Origin: Bradyrhizobium sp. CSS354 | GTDB taxonomy: Bacteria; Pseudomonadota; Alphaproteobacteria; Rhizobiales; Xanthobacteraceae | Direction: 5' to 3' | Length of the DNA stretch: 64,000 nucleotides | NCBI RefSeq assembly: GCF_029051725.1 | Contig: NZ_JAACFU010000020.1 | Coordinates: forward strand, 1 to 64,000 | Shown here: positions 32,406 to 41,001 of the stretch, in pieces | How the letters are laid out: every line of letters starts with the position of its first letter | How positions within the stretch are numbered: the first letter of the stretch is position 1 | Translations under genes and position numbers: made by a program | Notes under the pieces: model-generated | What the model saw: only the letters and a program-made list of their open reading frames with translations | What the model was told of the DNA's origin: nothing | Database searches by the model: none

Positions 32406-33305
32406 TTAGAGCGCGGCTTCCAGCGCGGCCTGTTCGGCCTTTGCGATCGTGCCCTTGACCGCGGACTGCACCTTCTCGAAGGCGCGGACCTCGATCTGGC
32501 GGACGCGCTCGCGCGACACGCCGAACTCGGCGGCAAGGTCTTCCAGCGTCATCGGCTCATCGGCGAGCCGGCGCGCCTCGAAGATGCGGCGTTCGCGCGG
32601 GTTGAGCACGCCCATGGCGCCGTTCAGGGCGTCACGGCGGTGATCATACTCCTCGTGCTCCGCCAGCATGGCTTCCTGGTTGGGCGAATTATCGACCAGC
32701 CAGTCCTGCCATTCGCCGGCTTCGCCGTCGTCGCGGATCGGAGCGTTGAGCGACGCGTCGCCACCGAGGCGGCGGTTCATGTCGACCACGTCCTGAGCCG
32801 TGACGCCGAGACGCTTGGCAATGATGGCCACCTGGTCGGGGCGGAGATCGCCTTCGTCCAGCGCGGAAATCTTGCTCTTCGCCTTGCGCAGGTTGAAGAA
32901 CAGCTTCTTCTGGTTCGCGGTGGTGCCCATCTTCACGAGCGACCACGAACGCAGGATGTACTCTTGAATCGACGCCTTGATCCACCACATCGCGTAGGTG
33001 GCGAGACGGAAGCCCTTCTCGGGCTCGAACCGCTTCACCGCCTGCATCAGGCCGACATTGCCTTCCGAGACGACCTCGGAGATCGGCAGGCCGTAGCCGC
33101 GATAGCCCATGGCGATCTTGGCCACGAGACGGAGATGGCTGGTGACGAGTTGGTGCGCGGCGTCACGATCATCGTGCTCGCGCCAACGCTTGGCGAGCAT
33201 GTATTCCTGCTGGGGTTCCAGCATCGGAAACTTGCGGATCTCGCCGAGGTAACGGGAAAGGCCGGATTCGCCATTAAGGACCGGCAGGGTAGCTGTACGG
33301 GCCAT
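32406..33305 (-). CDS. rpoH: RNA polymerase heat-shock sigma factor (sigma-32)
   Basis: A 299-residue RpoH. Region 2 reads LVTSHLRLVAKIAMGYRGYGLPISEVVSEGNVGLMQAVKRFEPEKGFRLATYAMWWIKASIQEYI. The RpoH box QKKLFFNLRKAK, diagnostic for sigma-32, is present. Region 4 has LEDLAAEFGVSRERVRQIEVRAFEKVQ. The Start ATG 33305 has GGAGGG 10 bases upstream; the upstream in-frame extension lacks a start signal. It directs transcription of chaperone and protease genes. Bradyrhizobium species usually carry several rpoH copies, and which one this is cannot be settled from sequence alone. It follows the pseudouridine synthase on the same strand. Confidence 0.96.
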   Translation of the reverse strand: MARTATLPVLNGESGLSRYLGEIRKFPMLEPQQEYMLAKRWREHDDRDAAHQLVTSHLRLVAKIAMGYRGYGLPISEVVSEGNVGLMQAVKRFEPEKGFRLATYAMWWIKASIQEYILRSWSLVKMGTTANQKKLFFNLRKAKSKISALDEGDLRPDQVAIIAKRLGVTAQDVVDMNRRLGGDASLNAPIRDDGEAGEWQDWLVDNSPNQEAMLAEHEEYDHRRDALNGAMGVLNPRERRIFEARRLADEPMTLEDLAAEFGVSRERVRQIEVRAFEKVQSAVKGTIAKAEQAALEAAL

Positions 33306-33522
33306 AGTGCGCCCTCCAAACAGGTTCAGGCCCCCGATAGCGGCGGGCCAGGCAGACGACCGCTTGGTTAAAGCCGATCGGTGCTGCGATGTTCCGCGTT
33401 GGTCTTCAACGCGAGCGCAATATACTCCATCGGGAGGCAAAAAGGGAAGGATTGCTGACGTCACGTCCGCGTGTGGCAGCTATAACTTTTTGTAATGTAA
33501 GGCATTTCTGAAGCGGCCTGCG

Positions 33523-34530
33523 TCATAGCGCCGCTTTCAGGGCACCCTGGAGGAGAAGCAAATCCTCCGGCAGAGGCGCTTCCCAGTGGAGTAATTCTCC
33601 AGTCCTCGGGTGCTCCAATACCAGCAGGTAGGCGTGCAGGGCCTGCCGCCCCAGCGCGGCCAGGACGGCCTGCGACTCGGAGCCCAGCTGGTTTGCCTTG
33701 GTCTTGAAATGCGGGCCGTAGACGGCATCGCCCATCAGGGGGTGGCCGATATGGGCGAGGTGGACGCGGATCTGGTGGGTGCGCCCGGTCTCGAGCTCGC
33801 AGGCGAGCAGCGTCGCGATCGGCTTGCCGTCTCGCCCGGCAAAACTCTCCAGAAGCTCCCAATGCGTCACGGCCTCGCGGCCGCCCTGGCGCACCGCCAT
33901 CTTCTCGCGCGCATGCGGGTGGCGATCGATCGGCGCGTCCACGGTGCCGCGATGGCGGCCCGGCAGCCCCCAGGCGAAGGCCATGTAGCCGCGCCGCATC
34001 GACCCGGTGCGGCCATGGTCGGCGAATTGCGCGGTGAGCGAGGCATGCGCGAGGTCGTTCTTGGCGACCACCATCAACCCGGTGGTGTCCTTGTCCAGCC
34101 GGTGCACGATGCCGGGCCGGCGCACCCCACCGATGCCCGACAGCGATGAGCCGCAATGGGCGATCAGCGCATTCACCAGCGTGCCGGTCTCATGGCCCGC
34201 CGCGGGATGCACCACCAGCCCCTTCGGCTTGTTGAGGACGACGATGTCGTCGTCCTCGAACACGATATCGAGCGCGATATCCTCGCCTTTCGGCTCCGGC
34301 GGGGCCGCTTCCGGCACGTCGATTGTGATCGTATCGCCGGAGGCGACGTGATAAGCGGGGTCCCGGATCGCGGCGTCCCTGAGGCTCACCGCGCCCGCCA
34401 GAATCAGGGCTTTCAGCCTCGATCGCGACAGCTCGGCGAGGTGCGTCGCCAGCACGCGGTCGAGCCGGGTCGAGCCCTCGGAGCCTTCGACGACAACCTC
34501 CAACCTTTGCGCAGAGCCAGAATTTTGCAT
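33523..34530 (-). CDS. rluD: RluA-family 23S rRNA pseudouridine synthase (RluD-like)
   Basis: A 335-residue enzyme. An N-terminal S4 RNA-binding domain (about residues 13-80: TRLDRVLATHLAELSRSRLKALILAGAVSL) precedes the catalytic domain with the Asp of GIVHRLDKDTTGLMVVAK. Other family blocks are NKPKGLVVHPAAGHETGTLVNAL, ELETGRTHQIRVHLAHIGHPLMGD and the C-terminal LHWEAPLPEDL. It converts uridines in helix 69 of 23S rRNA (for RluD). Its ATG overlaps the ATG of the divergent gene within one CATG. No strong ribosome site is visible. Confidence 0.92.
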   Translation of the reverse strand: MQNSGSAQRLEVVVEGSEGSTRLDRVLATHLAELSRSRLKALILAGAVSLRDAAIRDPAYHVASGDTITIDVPEAAPPEPKGEDIALDIVFEDDDIVVLNKPKGLVVHPAAGHETGTLVNALIAHCGSSLSGIGGVRRPGIVHRLDKDTTGLMVVAKNDLAHASLTAQFADHGRTGSMRRGYMAFAWGLPGRHRGTVDAPIDRHPHAREKMAVRQGGREAVTHWELLESFAGRDGKPIATLLACELETGRTHQIRVHLAHIGHPLMGDAVYGPHFKTKANQLGSESQAVLAALGRQALHAYLLVLEHPRTGELLHWEAPLPEDLLLLQGALKAAL

Positions 34531-34873
34531 GACGACGTCTGATACCGTTGTTCCCGAACCGAGCCCCGAGCAGGCCGCGCTGTTCGCGCGGGTGCGGCGG
34601 ATGATGCTGATCGCGGGGCTGACCACGGCGCTGGCAATCTGCGCCGTGCTGATCGCGGTGGGCTACCGCCTTTTCAAGTCGGAGGGAAGGGCGCCCGAGC
34701 CGGCCGGCGACGTCATTGCCACCCTGCCCAAGGGCGCCAAAATCGTCTCAAGCGGCGTCGCCGGCGACCGGCTCGTGATCACGCTCGACATCGGCGGCGT
34801 CACCGAAATCCGCACCTTCGATGCCCACACCCTGAGGCCGGCCGGAAAGCTGAAATTTGCCAATGAGCCGTAA
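34529..34873 (+). CDS. Single-pass membrane hypothetical protein
   Basis: A 114-residue protein with one membrane helix (about residues 25-47: MMLIAGLTTALAICAVLIAVGY) and a periplasmic or cytoplasmic beta-rich domain (GDVIATLPKGAKIVSSGVAGDRLVITLDIGGVTEIRTFDAHTLRP). Found next to pseudouridine synthase genes in rhizobia (recollection). No enzymatic motif. Its ATG shares bases with the ATG of the divergent rluD gene. An internal start at residues 25-26 is possible. Confidence 0.75.
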   Translation: MTTSDTVVPEPSPEQAALFARVRRMMLIAGLTTALAICAVLIAVGYRLFKSEGRAPEPAGDVIATLPKGAKIVSSGVAGDRLVITLDIGGVTEIRTFDAHTLRPAGKLKFANEP

Positions 34874-34899
34874 GGCGGCCCCCCGGAACTCGCCGCCAT

Positions 34900-35022
34900 C
34901 GTCGTCCTGGCGAAGGCCAGGACCCATAACCACCGGCTGGTGTGGTTGCGGGGACTGGTGGTTGGCACTTCGCCCACAACTACGCTTTGAGGTAATAGGT
35001 CCTGGCTTTCGCCAGGACGACG
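34900..35022. repeat. Intergenic palindromic element (CGTCGTCCTGGCG family), copy 2
   Basis: Arms CGTCGTCCTGGCGAAGGCCAG and the inverted right copy CTGGCTTTCGCCAGGACGACG match the family at 26882-27018. It lies between the membrane-protein gene and tRNA-Glu. Confidence 0.85.
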
Positions 35023-35096
35023 GCGGAGTGAGCGTCCGAAACCCCTCGATCCCCGCTTGCCGCCGGCAAAATTCGAGGCTATGTCCTCTCCCTCAC

Positions 35097-35171
35097 GCTC
35101 CCTTCGTCTAGCGGTTAGGACGCGGCCCTCTCAAGGCTGAAACAGGGGTTCGATTCCCCTAGGGAGCGCCA
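35097..35171 (+). tRNA. tRNA-Glu (CTC)
   Basis: A 75-nt cloverleaf. Acceptor GCTCCCT pairs with AGGGAGC; D arm has TCTAGCGGTTAGGA; anticodon stem CGGCC/GGCTG (one G:T) with loop CTCTCAA gives anticodon CTC; T arm CAGGGGTTCGATTCCCCT; discriminator G and encoded CCA. It decodes GAG. Transcribed in the plus direction, with no visible terminator immediately after. Confidence 0.97.
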
Positions 35172-35274
35172 TTCGCGTACGAGACTGGGCACTTCAAAAC
35201 CCGGCCGTTCCCGCCTGAAGCCGCAACGAGCAAGCGCAGGAGCGAGCTTTCCACGGCTCGGCGCAGGCGCTCTC

Positions 35275-36339
35275 TTACGCGATCGTGCCGTCGATCGAGC
35301 GGCGGATCACCCGCTGCACTTCTGCATTCGACAGAAACAGATCGTGGTTGATGATGCCCCAGCCTTCCTGCGAGGCATCGACCACGCGCACACCGAGCCG
35401 CGCGATGACGGCCTTCTCGGCGGCGCCGACCCTGGTCATTCCACCTGCGATTTGTCCCGACAGCGCCAGTGCGCGATCGTTCGTCGCGGCGATCACGGTG
35501 ATTTTGCCGGCAAGCGGACCGATGCGGTGGACCGCCGACGTGAACACGTCCATGTCGATATCTGGCGCAGCAAACACAACCGCGCCGATCTTGCTCGTAA
35601 CTGTGTCGCCGTATCGGGCATAGAGCTGACGCAGGCTTTCGAGCGTCAGCATGGTTCCCATGCTGTGCGCAACGATGTGTACGCGGCCGCCGCCCGGAGC
35701 GGAGACGAGGGCAGAGAGCACGCGTTCGAAATCGTCGCGGGACCACATCGCGCTGTCGCGGTCATAGGCATAGTCGAACAGCCCTGCCTTGGAAGGCCAG
35801 GAGAACGCCACGGTTCGGCCGCGGAACTTGATCCCATCCGAGAGATGAGCAGCATCCAGCATCGCCGTCTCGAATGTCTGTTTGAAGCCGTGCACATAGA
35901 TAAGCACGTCTCCTCCGCCGGCCTGCGCGACCAGATCGCCAACGTCTGCCGACACCGGTTCGAGCCGATCAAGGCGCCAATCACCAAATCCGACCGAGGC
36001 GAGAGAAAGTCGGCTCTCGTCCGGCGCCACCAGCTTCGCCCTCGCGACCGTCATGTTGGTTGCACGCTCTGGCCCGAACCAGGGTTTCGTCCGACCACCG
36101 TTGACGGGCTTGCGCGTGGTGGCGACGAGCAATGTGGGATCAAGGGAGAGCGATGACGCGTCGAAACGCGCCCCGGTCGCACCCAGGCCGGCGCATCCGC
36201 CGAGCGCAATGGCGGTCCCTGCCGACATAAATCCACCGAGGAGAGCGCGGCGCGAAATAGAATGGAGAGGGTCGCATTGCAGAAGAGGTCGAGCGATCAC
36301 ACGAAACCTTTGGGAACTTTGTCCACCGTAGCGCCCCAT
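35275..36339 (-). CDS. Tat-exported lipoprotein, alpha/beta hydrolase (DUF900-like)
   Basis: A 354-residue protein. The N-terminus has a twin-arginine motif SRRALLGG followed by a hydrophobic stretch and a lipobox-like LGGCAG, so it is probably a Tat-exported lipoprotein. The hydrolase core has VLIYVHGFKQTFETA, nucleophile HIVAHSMGTMLTLE and a final His in GIINHDLFLS. This matches the DUF900/EsteraseA-type group of uncharacterised hydrolases. Substrate is unknown. Start ATG 36339 retains the Tat region; later internal starts would lose it. Confidence 0.85.
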   Translation of the reverse strand: MGRYGGQSSQRFRVIARPLLQCDPLHSISRRALLGGFMSAGTAIALGGCAGLGATGARFDASSLSLDPTLLVATTRKPVNGGRTKPWFGPERATNMTVARAKLVAPDESRLSLASVGFGDWRLDRLEPVSADVGDLVAQAGGGDVLIYVHGFKQTFETAMLDAAHLSDGIKFRGRTVAFSWPSKAGLFDYAYDRDSAMWSRDDFERVLSALVSAPGGGRVHIVAHSMGTMLTLESLRQLYARYGDTVTSKIGAVVFAAPDIDMDVFTSAVHRIGPLAGKITVIAATNDRALALSGQIAGGMTRVGAAEKAVIARLGVRVVDASQEGWGIINHDLFLSNAEVQRVIRRSIDGTIA

Positions 36340-37233
36340 CTAACTTCCTGAATGACAATGGGGGCGAGAAGACGGCGGAGCTGCTTCGCGGTCTATTGCA
36401 TGGTCGTGGCGTCGGTTGTCTCCGGCGGTCGCGCGAAACAGCCGCAAACGCAAGTCAATCCCCGCCGTCAAAAATATTCCGCTTTACCGAAATTCGGAAA
36501 TGTCGTATGTGTCGCCCATCCCAGCCCACAAGAGGGGCGGTCGTACGTCGTCACGAACGCGGGTTGGGAGTTGCGGTGGACGCGGGCGGCGTTAAAGGCG
36601 GGATTGTGCATGCAGGGCGAGATGAACCTCGTGAGCATGGCACGAACCGCATCGACGGACGGCGCCCAATGCCTGCGAAGTCTTTTGCCGAAGCAGGGCC
36701 ATGTCCTGCGAAGCCTTGGGCGAAGCAGGAAGCTCGCGTACGGCGAAACCGTGTGGTCCTGGCCGTCGTTGCTACGGACAAGCCTTTGCGAAGGCGTCAG
36801 CGCGTCAACCGGCGCGGTGCCGTGCATTTCGCGGAGGTGACGGAGGCAAGAAGGAACTCGTCTCCGGGGAGAGCGCGGCATAGGCCGTCAAACCATCGCG
36901 CAGGGAAGGCCTGGTCTCGGCTGCCCTGTGTCTCCCCTGTGCATTGCGTGTGCAATCAGTTCGCATGGGGGTTTTTATGGGTGCCAGCCGGCGCCCGGTC
37001 TTCCCTGCGCCCTTTCTTCGAGGGCGTGAAGCGAGAAGCATAGCTCGGGCAAACCTGCCGCGAGACTGCGAGCGCGTGCCCGCGACCCGCATGTGAATTG
37101 ACCTCTCCTTCGAGCCTCCCTTTCGAGCCTGCCTTCGAGCCTCCCTTGCGAGCATGATGCGTCGGCATCGGTGGAGGTGGTCGTCCCACCGGGAATCTGC
37201 CTTGATGCGAATTCAGCGTGAGGGAGTGACGAC
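36340..37233. other. 894-bp non-coding region with repeat-like structure
   Basis: Several overlapping open frames on both strands, none with a ribosome site, domain or natural composition. Internal repetition is visible: CCTGCGAAG-C-TT-GCGAAGCAGG occurs twice (about 36677-36703 and 36709-36735), and TTCGAGCCT recurs three times (about 37110-37140). The segment near 36820-37040 resembles a dispersed sequence I recall from Bradyrhizobium genomes. Probably a degenerate mobile or repetitive element. Confidence 0.55.
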
Positions 37234-38724
37234 ATGAGCGGTTTGGTGATCTCTGGCGGCCGGGTGGTGGATCCCGCCAGCGGAATGGACGCGGTTGGCG
37301 ATGTGGCGGTGGTGGACGGCAAGATCGCCGCGGTCGGCGCCTCGCTCGGCGGCGCCGAGCGGGTGATCGACGCCACCGGGCTCGTGGTTGCGCCCGGCTT
37401 CATCGACCTTCATGCGCATGGCCAGTCGCTCCCCGCCGATCGCATGCAGGCGTTTGACGGCGTCACGACGACGCTCGATCTCGAAGCGGGCGTGCTGCCG
37501 GTCGGGTCCTGGTATGAGCGCCAGGCCAGGAAGGGACGCGTGCTGAACTACGGCGCCGCCACCAACTGGGCTTTCGCGCGTATCGGTGCGATGACGGGCT
37601 CCAATGCGGAGAGCTCGCTGGAGGCGTTCGGCAATGCCATGCGCGATCGCCGCTGGATGGACAACGTGGCGAGCGATGCGGAGGTTGCGGGAATCCTCGA
37701 GAGGTTGTCGCGCGGCCTGAACGAGGGCGGCATCGGCATCGGCATCTTGAACGCCTATGCGCCGGGCGCCGGCGTGCAGGAGCTGACCGCGGTCTGCCAG
37801 CTCGCGGCCGCGCAGGACGTGCCGACCTTCACGCATGTCGCCTACATGTCGCGCGTCGACCCCGAGAGCGCGGCGGAGGCCTATATCCGCCTGATCGGCT
37901 ATGCCGGCGCCACCGGCGCGCACATGCACATCTGCCATTTCAACTCGTCGAGCAAGACCGACGTCGAGCGCTGCCGTGTGCTGATCGCCAAAGCGCAGGC
38001 GCAGGGCCTGCCGATCACGGTCGAGGCCTATCCCTACGGCACCGGCTCGACCGTGCTGGCGGCCGCCTTTTTCAGCGACCCCGAATTCGTCGAGCGCAAC
38101 GGCACCGGCTACGATTCCGTGCAGCGGGTCACCGACGGCCACCGCTTCAGCGATCGCGAGGAGCTCTTGAAGGCGCAGGCTGAAGAGCCGTCTTCGCTGG
38201 TGCTGTGGCACATCCTCGACACCGAGAACAATGCGCATCACCGCGACCTCCTCGATATGTCGGTGCTCTATCCCGGCGGCGCCATCGCCTCCGACGCGAT
38301 GCCGTGGACGACGTCGGACGGCAAGACCTACACCGGCGATGCCTGGCCGCTGCCGGATGACGCCACCTCGCATCCGCGCTCGGCGGGTTGCTTCACGAAA
38401 TTCATCCGCGAATGGGTGCGCGAGCGCAAGACCGTGTCGCTGCTCGAAGGCGTGCGCAAATGCGCGCTGATCCCGGCGGACATCCTGTCGCAGAGCACGC
38501 CCGCGATGCGCACCAAGGGCCGGCTCGCGAAGGACGCCGATGCCGACATCGTCGTGTTCGACTACGAGAAGCTCTCGGACCGCGCGACCTTCACGGCGAT
38601 GAACCGCCCCTCCGAAGGCGTGCGGCATCTGATCGTCAGCGGCCAACCGCTGATCACAGATGGTGTGTTGGATGTCGCGGCGCGGCCCGGCCGTCCCGTG
38701 CGCCGCCCCGTCGTTGGGGGCTGA
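37234..38724 (+). CDS. Amidohydrolase, N-acyl-D-amino-acid deacylase-like
   Basis: A 496-residue metal-dependent hydrolase of the amidohydrolase superfamily. The N-terminal beta cap (SGLVISGGRVVDPASGMDAVGDVAVVDGKIAAVG) leads to GFIDLHAHGQSLPADRM, whose His-x-His binds zinc. Later ligand regions are FTHVAYMSR, HMHICHFNSS and the Asp in GGAIASDAMPW. The layout fits the D-aminoacylase/dihydroorotase-like branch; substrate is unknown. Ribosome site GGGAG upstream. It overlaps functionally with the next gene: only 3 bases separate it from the CobW-type GTPase, so the pair is an operon and the GTPase may supply its metal (inference). Confidence 0.88.
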   Translation: MSGLVISGGRVVDPASGMDAVGDVAVVDGKIAAVGASLGGAERVIDATGLVVAPGFIDLHAHGQSLPADRMQAFDGVTTTLDLEAGVLPVGSWYERQARKGRVLNYGAATNWAFARIGAMTGSNAESSLEAFGNAMRDRRWMDNVASDAEVAGILERLSRGLNEGGIGIGILNAYAPGAGVQELTAVCQLAAAQDVPTFTHVAYMSRVDPESAAEAYIRLIGYAGATGAHMHICHFNSSSKTDVERCRVLIAKAQAQGLPITVEAYPYGTGSTVLAAAFFSDPEFVERNGTGYDSVQRVTDGHRFSDREELLKAQAEEPSSLVLWHILDTENNAHHRDLLDMSVLYPGGAIASDAMPWTTSDGKTYTGDAWPLPDDATSHPRSAGCFTKFIREWVRERKTVSLLEGVRKCALIPADILSQSTPAMRTKGRLAKDADADIVVFDYEKLSDRATFTAMNRPSEGVRHLIVSGQPLITDGVLDVAARPGRPVRRPVVGG

Positions 38725-38727
38725 GAC

Positions 38728-39657
38728 ATGCCGGTCCCCATTCTCCTGGTAACGGGCTTTCTGGGGGCCGGCAAGACCACTGTCGTCAACCATCTGCTGG
38801 CGCATGCGGAGGGGCGCCGGATCGCCGCTGTGGTCAACGATTTCGGCGCGATCAACATCGATGCCGAGCTGATCGTGGGCGCGAGCGACGGCGTGATCAG
38901 CCTCGCCAATGGCTGCATCTGCTGCTCGCTCGAAGGCGACCTGCTGCGTACGCTCTCGACGCTGCTGCGGCGTGATCCGAAGCCGGAGTACATCGTCATC
39001 GAGACCAGCGGCGTCGCCGATCCCGCCGACATCGTCCGCAATTTGATGGACCCCGTGATCCTGCGCGAGGCGCCGCTGGAAACGGTGCTCTGCGTGATGG
39101 ACGCGGCGACACCGCCGGCCGCCCTGGACGATGCGTTAAATCGTTCGCAGCTGCGCGTCGCCGACATCGTGGCGCTGAGCAAGCTGGATCTGGCGGAGGA
39201 GGGCGCGGGCGGGCGGATGCGCGAGGCCATCCGCGCGCGGCGCGCTCCTGCCGTGGTCGTCGATGCGCAGCATGGCGAGATTCCGTCCGCGCTGCTGTTT
39301 CCCGCGACCGTCGATCGCGCCCCCGCGCGACGCGAGCCCGGACCGAAACGTCCGGCAGAGCAACGCTTCGAAACGCTGAGCTGGACCTCGGACCACCGGA
39401 TCTCGCTCGTCCGCCTGCAGCAGGCGATCGGCAAACTTGCGCCAAAACTCGCGCGGGCAAAAGGCCTGTTCGAGACCGTCGAGCAGCCCGGGCGCCAGAT
39501 GGTGTTTCAATTCGCCGCCGGCCGCGCCACGCTGGTGCCAGGCGAAGTGGCGACGCCGGGCGTACCCGCCGCGCGCATCGTGTTCATCGCCGAGCTTGGG
39601 GTGCTCTCGAAGGCGGAGCTCGATGCGATCATGGCGACGTGCGTTGCCGATCGGTGA
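38728..39657 (+). CDS. CobW/P47K-family GTPase (metallochaperone)
   Basis: A 309-residue G3E GTPase. Walker A is GFLGAGKTT (residues 10-18), the CxCC metal motif is NGCICCSLEGDLLRTL, Walker B region IETSGVADP, and the guanine-specificity motif SKLDL replaces the usual NKxD. A C-terminal domain (about 225-309) completes the CobW fold. Such proteins insert zinc, cobalt or iron into target enzymes. Co-transcription with the amidohydrolase suggests that enzyme as client; this is inference. No zinc-responsive Zur box is recognised. Confidence 0.9.
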   Translation: MPVPILLVTGFLGAGKTTVVNHLLAHAEGRRIAAVVNDFGAINIDAELIVGASDGVISLANGCICCSLEGDLLRTLSTLLRRDPKPEYIVIETSGVADPADIVRNLMDPVILREAPLETVLCVMDAATPPAALDDALNRSQLRVADIVALSKLDLAEEGAGGRMREAIRARRAPAVVVDAQHGEIPSALLFPATVDRAPARREPGPKRPAEQRFETLSWTSDHRISLVRLQQAIGKLAPKLARAKGLFETVEQPGRQMVFQFAAGRATLVPGEVATPGVPAARIVFIAELGVLSKAELDAIMATCVADR

Positions 39658-39718
39658 AGCTGCCGCCTCAAGCGAATTGCGCGAGGCGAACACGGTGGTC
39701 TGGAAGGACCGCTGGATG

Positions 39719-40192
39719 TCAGCAGAACGCGAGCGCGTTGACTGCCCTGGTTGTCGCGATCCAGTTCTCGTTGCCGACGAACTGGCAGACGGCGGATTCG
39801 AGCTCACCCGGCCGATTGCCGCGCGCCACCGCCAGCAGCCGCATCAATTCCGCCTCGTCCTTCGAAAGACGCCGGCACGACGGCGGCATGAAGCACAATT
39901 GGCACGGCCGGCCGCTGCGCAGGATTCTGACGAGCGCCGCAACGCGTGCGACCAGCAGCGGGCTATCGACGATGCCAGGCGCCTCGTCGGCAAAGCGATA
40001 GGCCGCCTCCCAGCAGTCGGACGCGCCGGTCGCATAGGCCGCGCCGATGAACCGCAACAGCGAGAGCGTGACGCGGCCAAAATCATCGTAGCTTTCGACG
40101 TCAGGCCGCGTCGCAAGCGCGGCCTGAAGCGGACAGAGCCGCACCTGGCCGGCTTGCGTGACGGGCACCGAGCCGCAACTATCCTGCATCAT
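39719..40192 (-). CDS. Conserved hypothetical protein with Cys cluster
   Basis: A 157-residue soluble, helix-rich protein. Cys97, Cys100 and Cys106 lie in PCQLCFMPPSCRR, a possible metal or redox site, with Cys6, Cys20 and Cys60 elsewhere. The rest (DDFGRVTLSLLRFIGAAYATGASDCWEAAYRFAD) reads as helices. No family recognised. It is 12 bases downstream of the 166-residue unknown gene, so the pair is one operon. It converges on the CobW gene. Confidence 0.72.
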   Translation of the reverse strand: MMQDSCGSVPVTQAGQVRLCPLQAALATRPDVESYDDFGRVTLSLLRFIGAAYATGASDCWEAAYRFADEAPGIVDSPLLVARVAALVRILRSGRPCQLCFMPPSCRRLSKDEAELMRLLAVARGNRPGELESAVCQFVGNENWIATTRAVNALAFC

Positions 40193-40204
40193 GCGCGATC
40201 CCGG

Positions 40205-40705
40205 TCAGTGCAACGTCGGGCTTCCGACCAGCCAGCTCTTCATCGCCATCGTCCGGTCATGCTCGAAAGACGGAACGTGCCGGTCGGGCAGGATGAGACC
40301 CGCCATGCGGAAGATCGTTGCAAGCCCCCGCACGGGTGCGAGAGCCCAATCGGCGCCGACCGGCGGCAGCCAGCATTCGAACTGTTCGCGCGCGATATCG
40401 TCGCGCTCTTTCTGCGCGGCGGCGATCGCCCGCAACATGCCGTGCTCGCTGTCGGACATGCGCGGGCAGGTCGGGCAGTGCACCGCGATGGCCGTATGCG
40501 CCGTGCAGGCAAAGATCTCGATGATGGACTCCAGGGAAGGCACGGCATCGCCCACGCGAAAGTGGTCGTACACTTGCTGGATGTCGGCCGCGGTCGGAAC
40601 GGCGCTTCCGCTGCGCGCCTTGGCCCGAAATCCCCAAATGAAGAGCCGCTCCGCCGCGTTCAGCGACGGAAGGTCGAGGGATCCTGTCGATGTCGATTGA
40701 TGCAT
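40205..40705 (-). CDS. Conserved hypothetical protein with CxxC motif
   Basis: A 166-residue soluble protein, first gene of a two-gene operon. Cys77 and Cys80 in AVHCPTCPRMSDSE, with Cys67 nearby, look like half of a zinc or disulfide site. Other parts (ERLFIWGFRAKARSG, AADIQQVYDHFRVGD) are helical. No enzymatic motif. ATG 40705. The operon's function is unknown; its nearness to a CobW metallochaperone is suggestive only. Confidence 0.72.
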   Translation of the reverse strand: MHQSTSTGSLDLPSLNAAERLFIWGFRAKARSGSAVPTAADIQQVYDHFRVGDAVPSLESIIEIFACTAHTAIAVHCPTCPRMSDSEHGMLRAIAAAQKERDDIAREQFECWLPPVGADWALAPVRGLATIFRMAGLILPDRHVPSFEHDRTMAMKSWLVGSPTLH

Positions 40706-41001
40706 TGAGCCTCTGGCCTCCGGCTGCGCCCACGCCCCGGCTGGCGCTGATGAACTGCGTCGATCGTTCCGTCAGCGCTCCCTGCAAGTCAACGCTCGGA
40801 GGGGCGATATCGAGGTCTTCTAGTTTTGAAGAGATCGCATCTCGGATGCAGCGGCCTCGTGAGCCTGCGAGGGGCGGCCGCGGCGTGCCGGTAGAATCCT
40901 ACGGAGTTTTGCGTGTTTTGCGGGAACCCGAATGCTTAAAGCTTTGCTAAGGGGCGCGGGATAAACTGGCATATCAGCCCTTCCAAATCTTGCGAGCACC
41001 G

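Noticed and set aside
36352..36840. 162-residue plus-strand open frame
   Set aside because: Overlaps other frames on both strands, no start signal, and lies in repeat-like DNA.
40930..41001. EcfG promoter for the chemoreceptor
   Set aside because: GGAAC is followed after 16 bases by TTGC, not CGTT.
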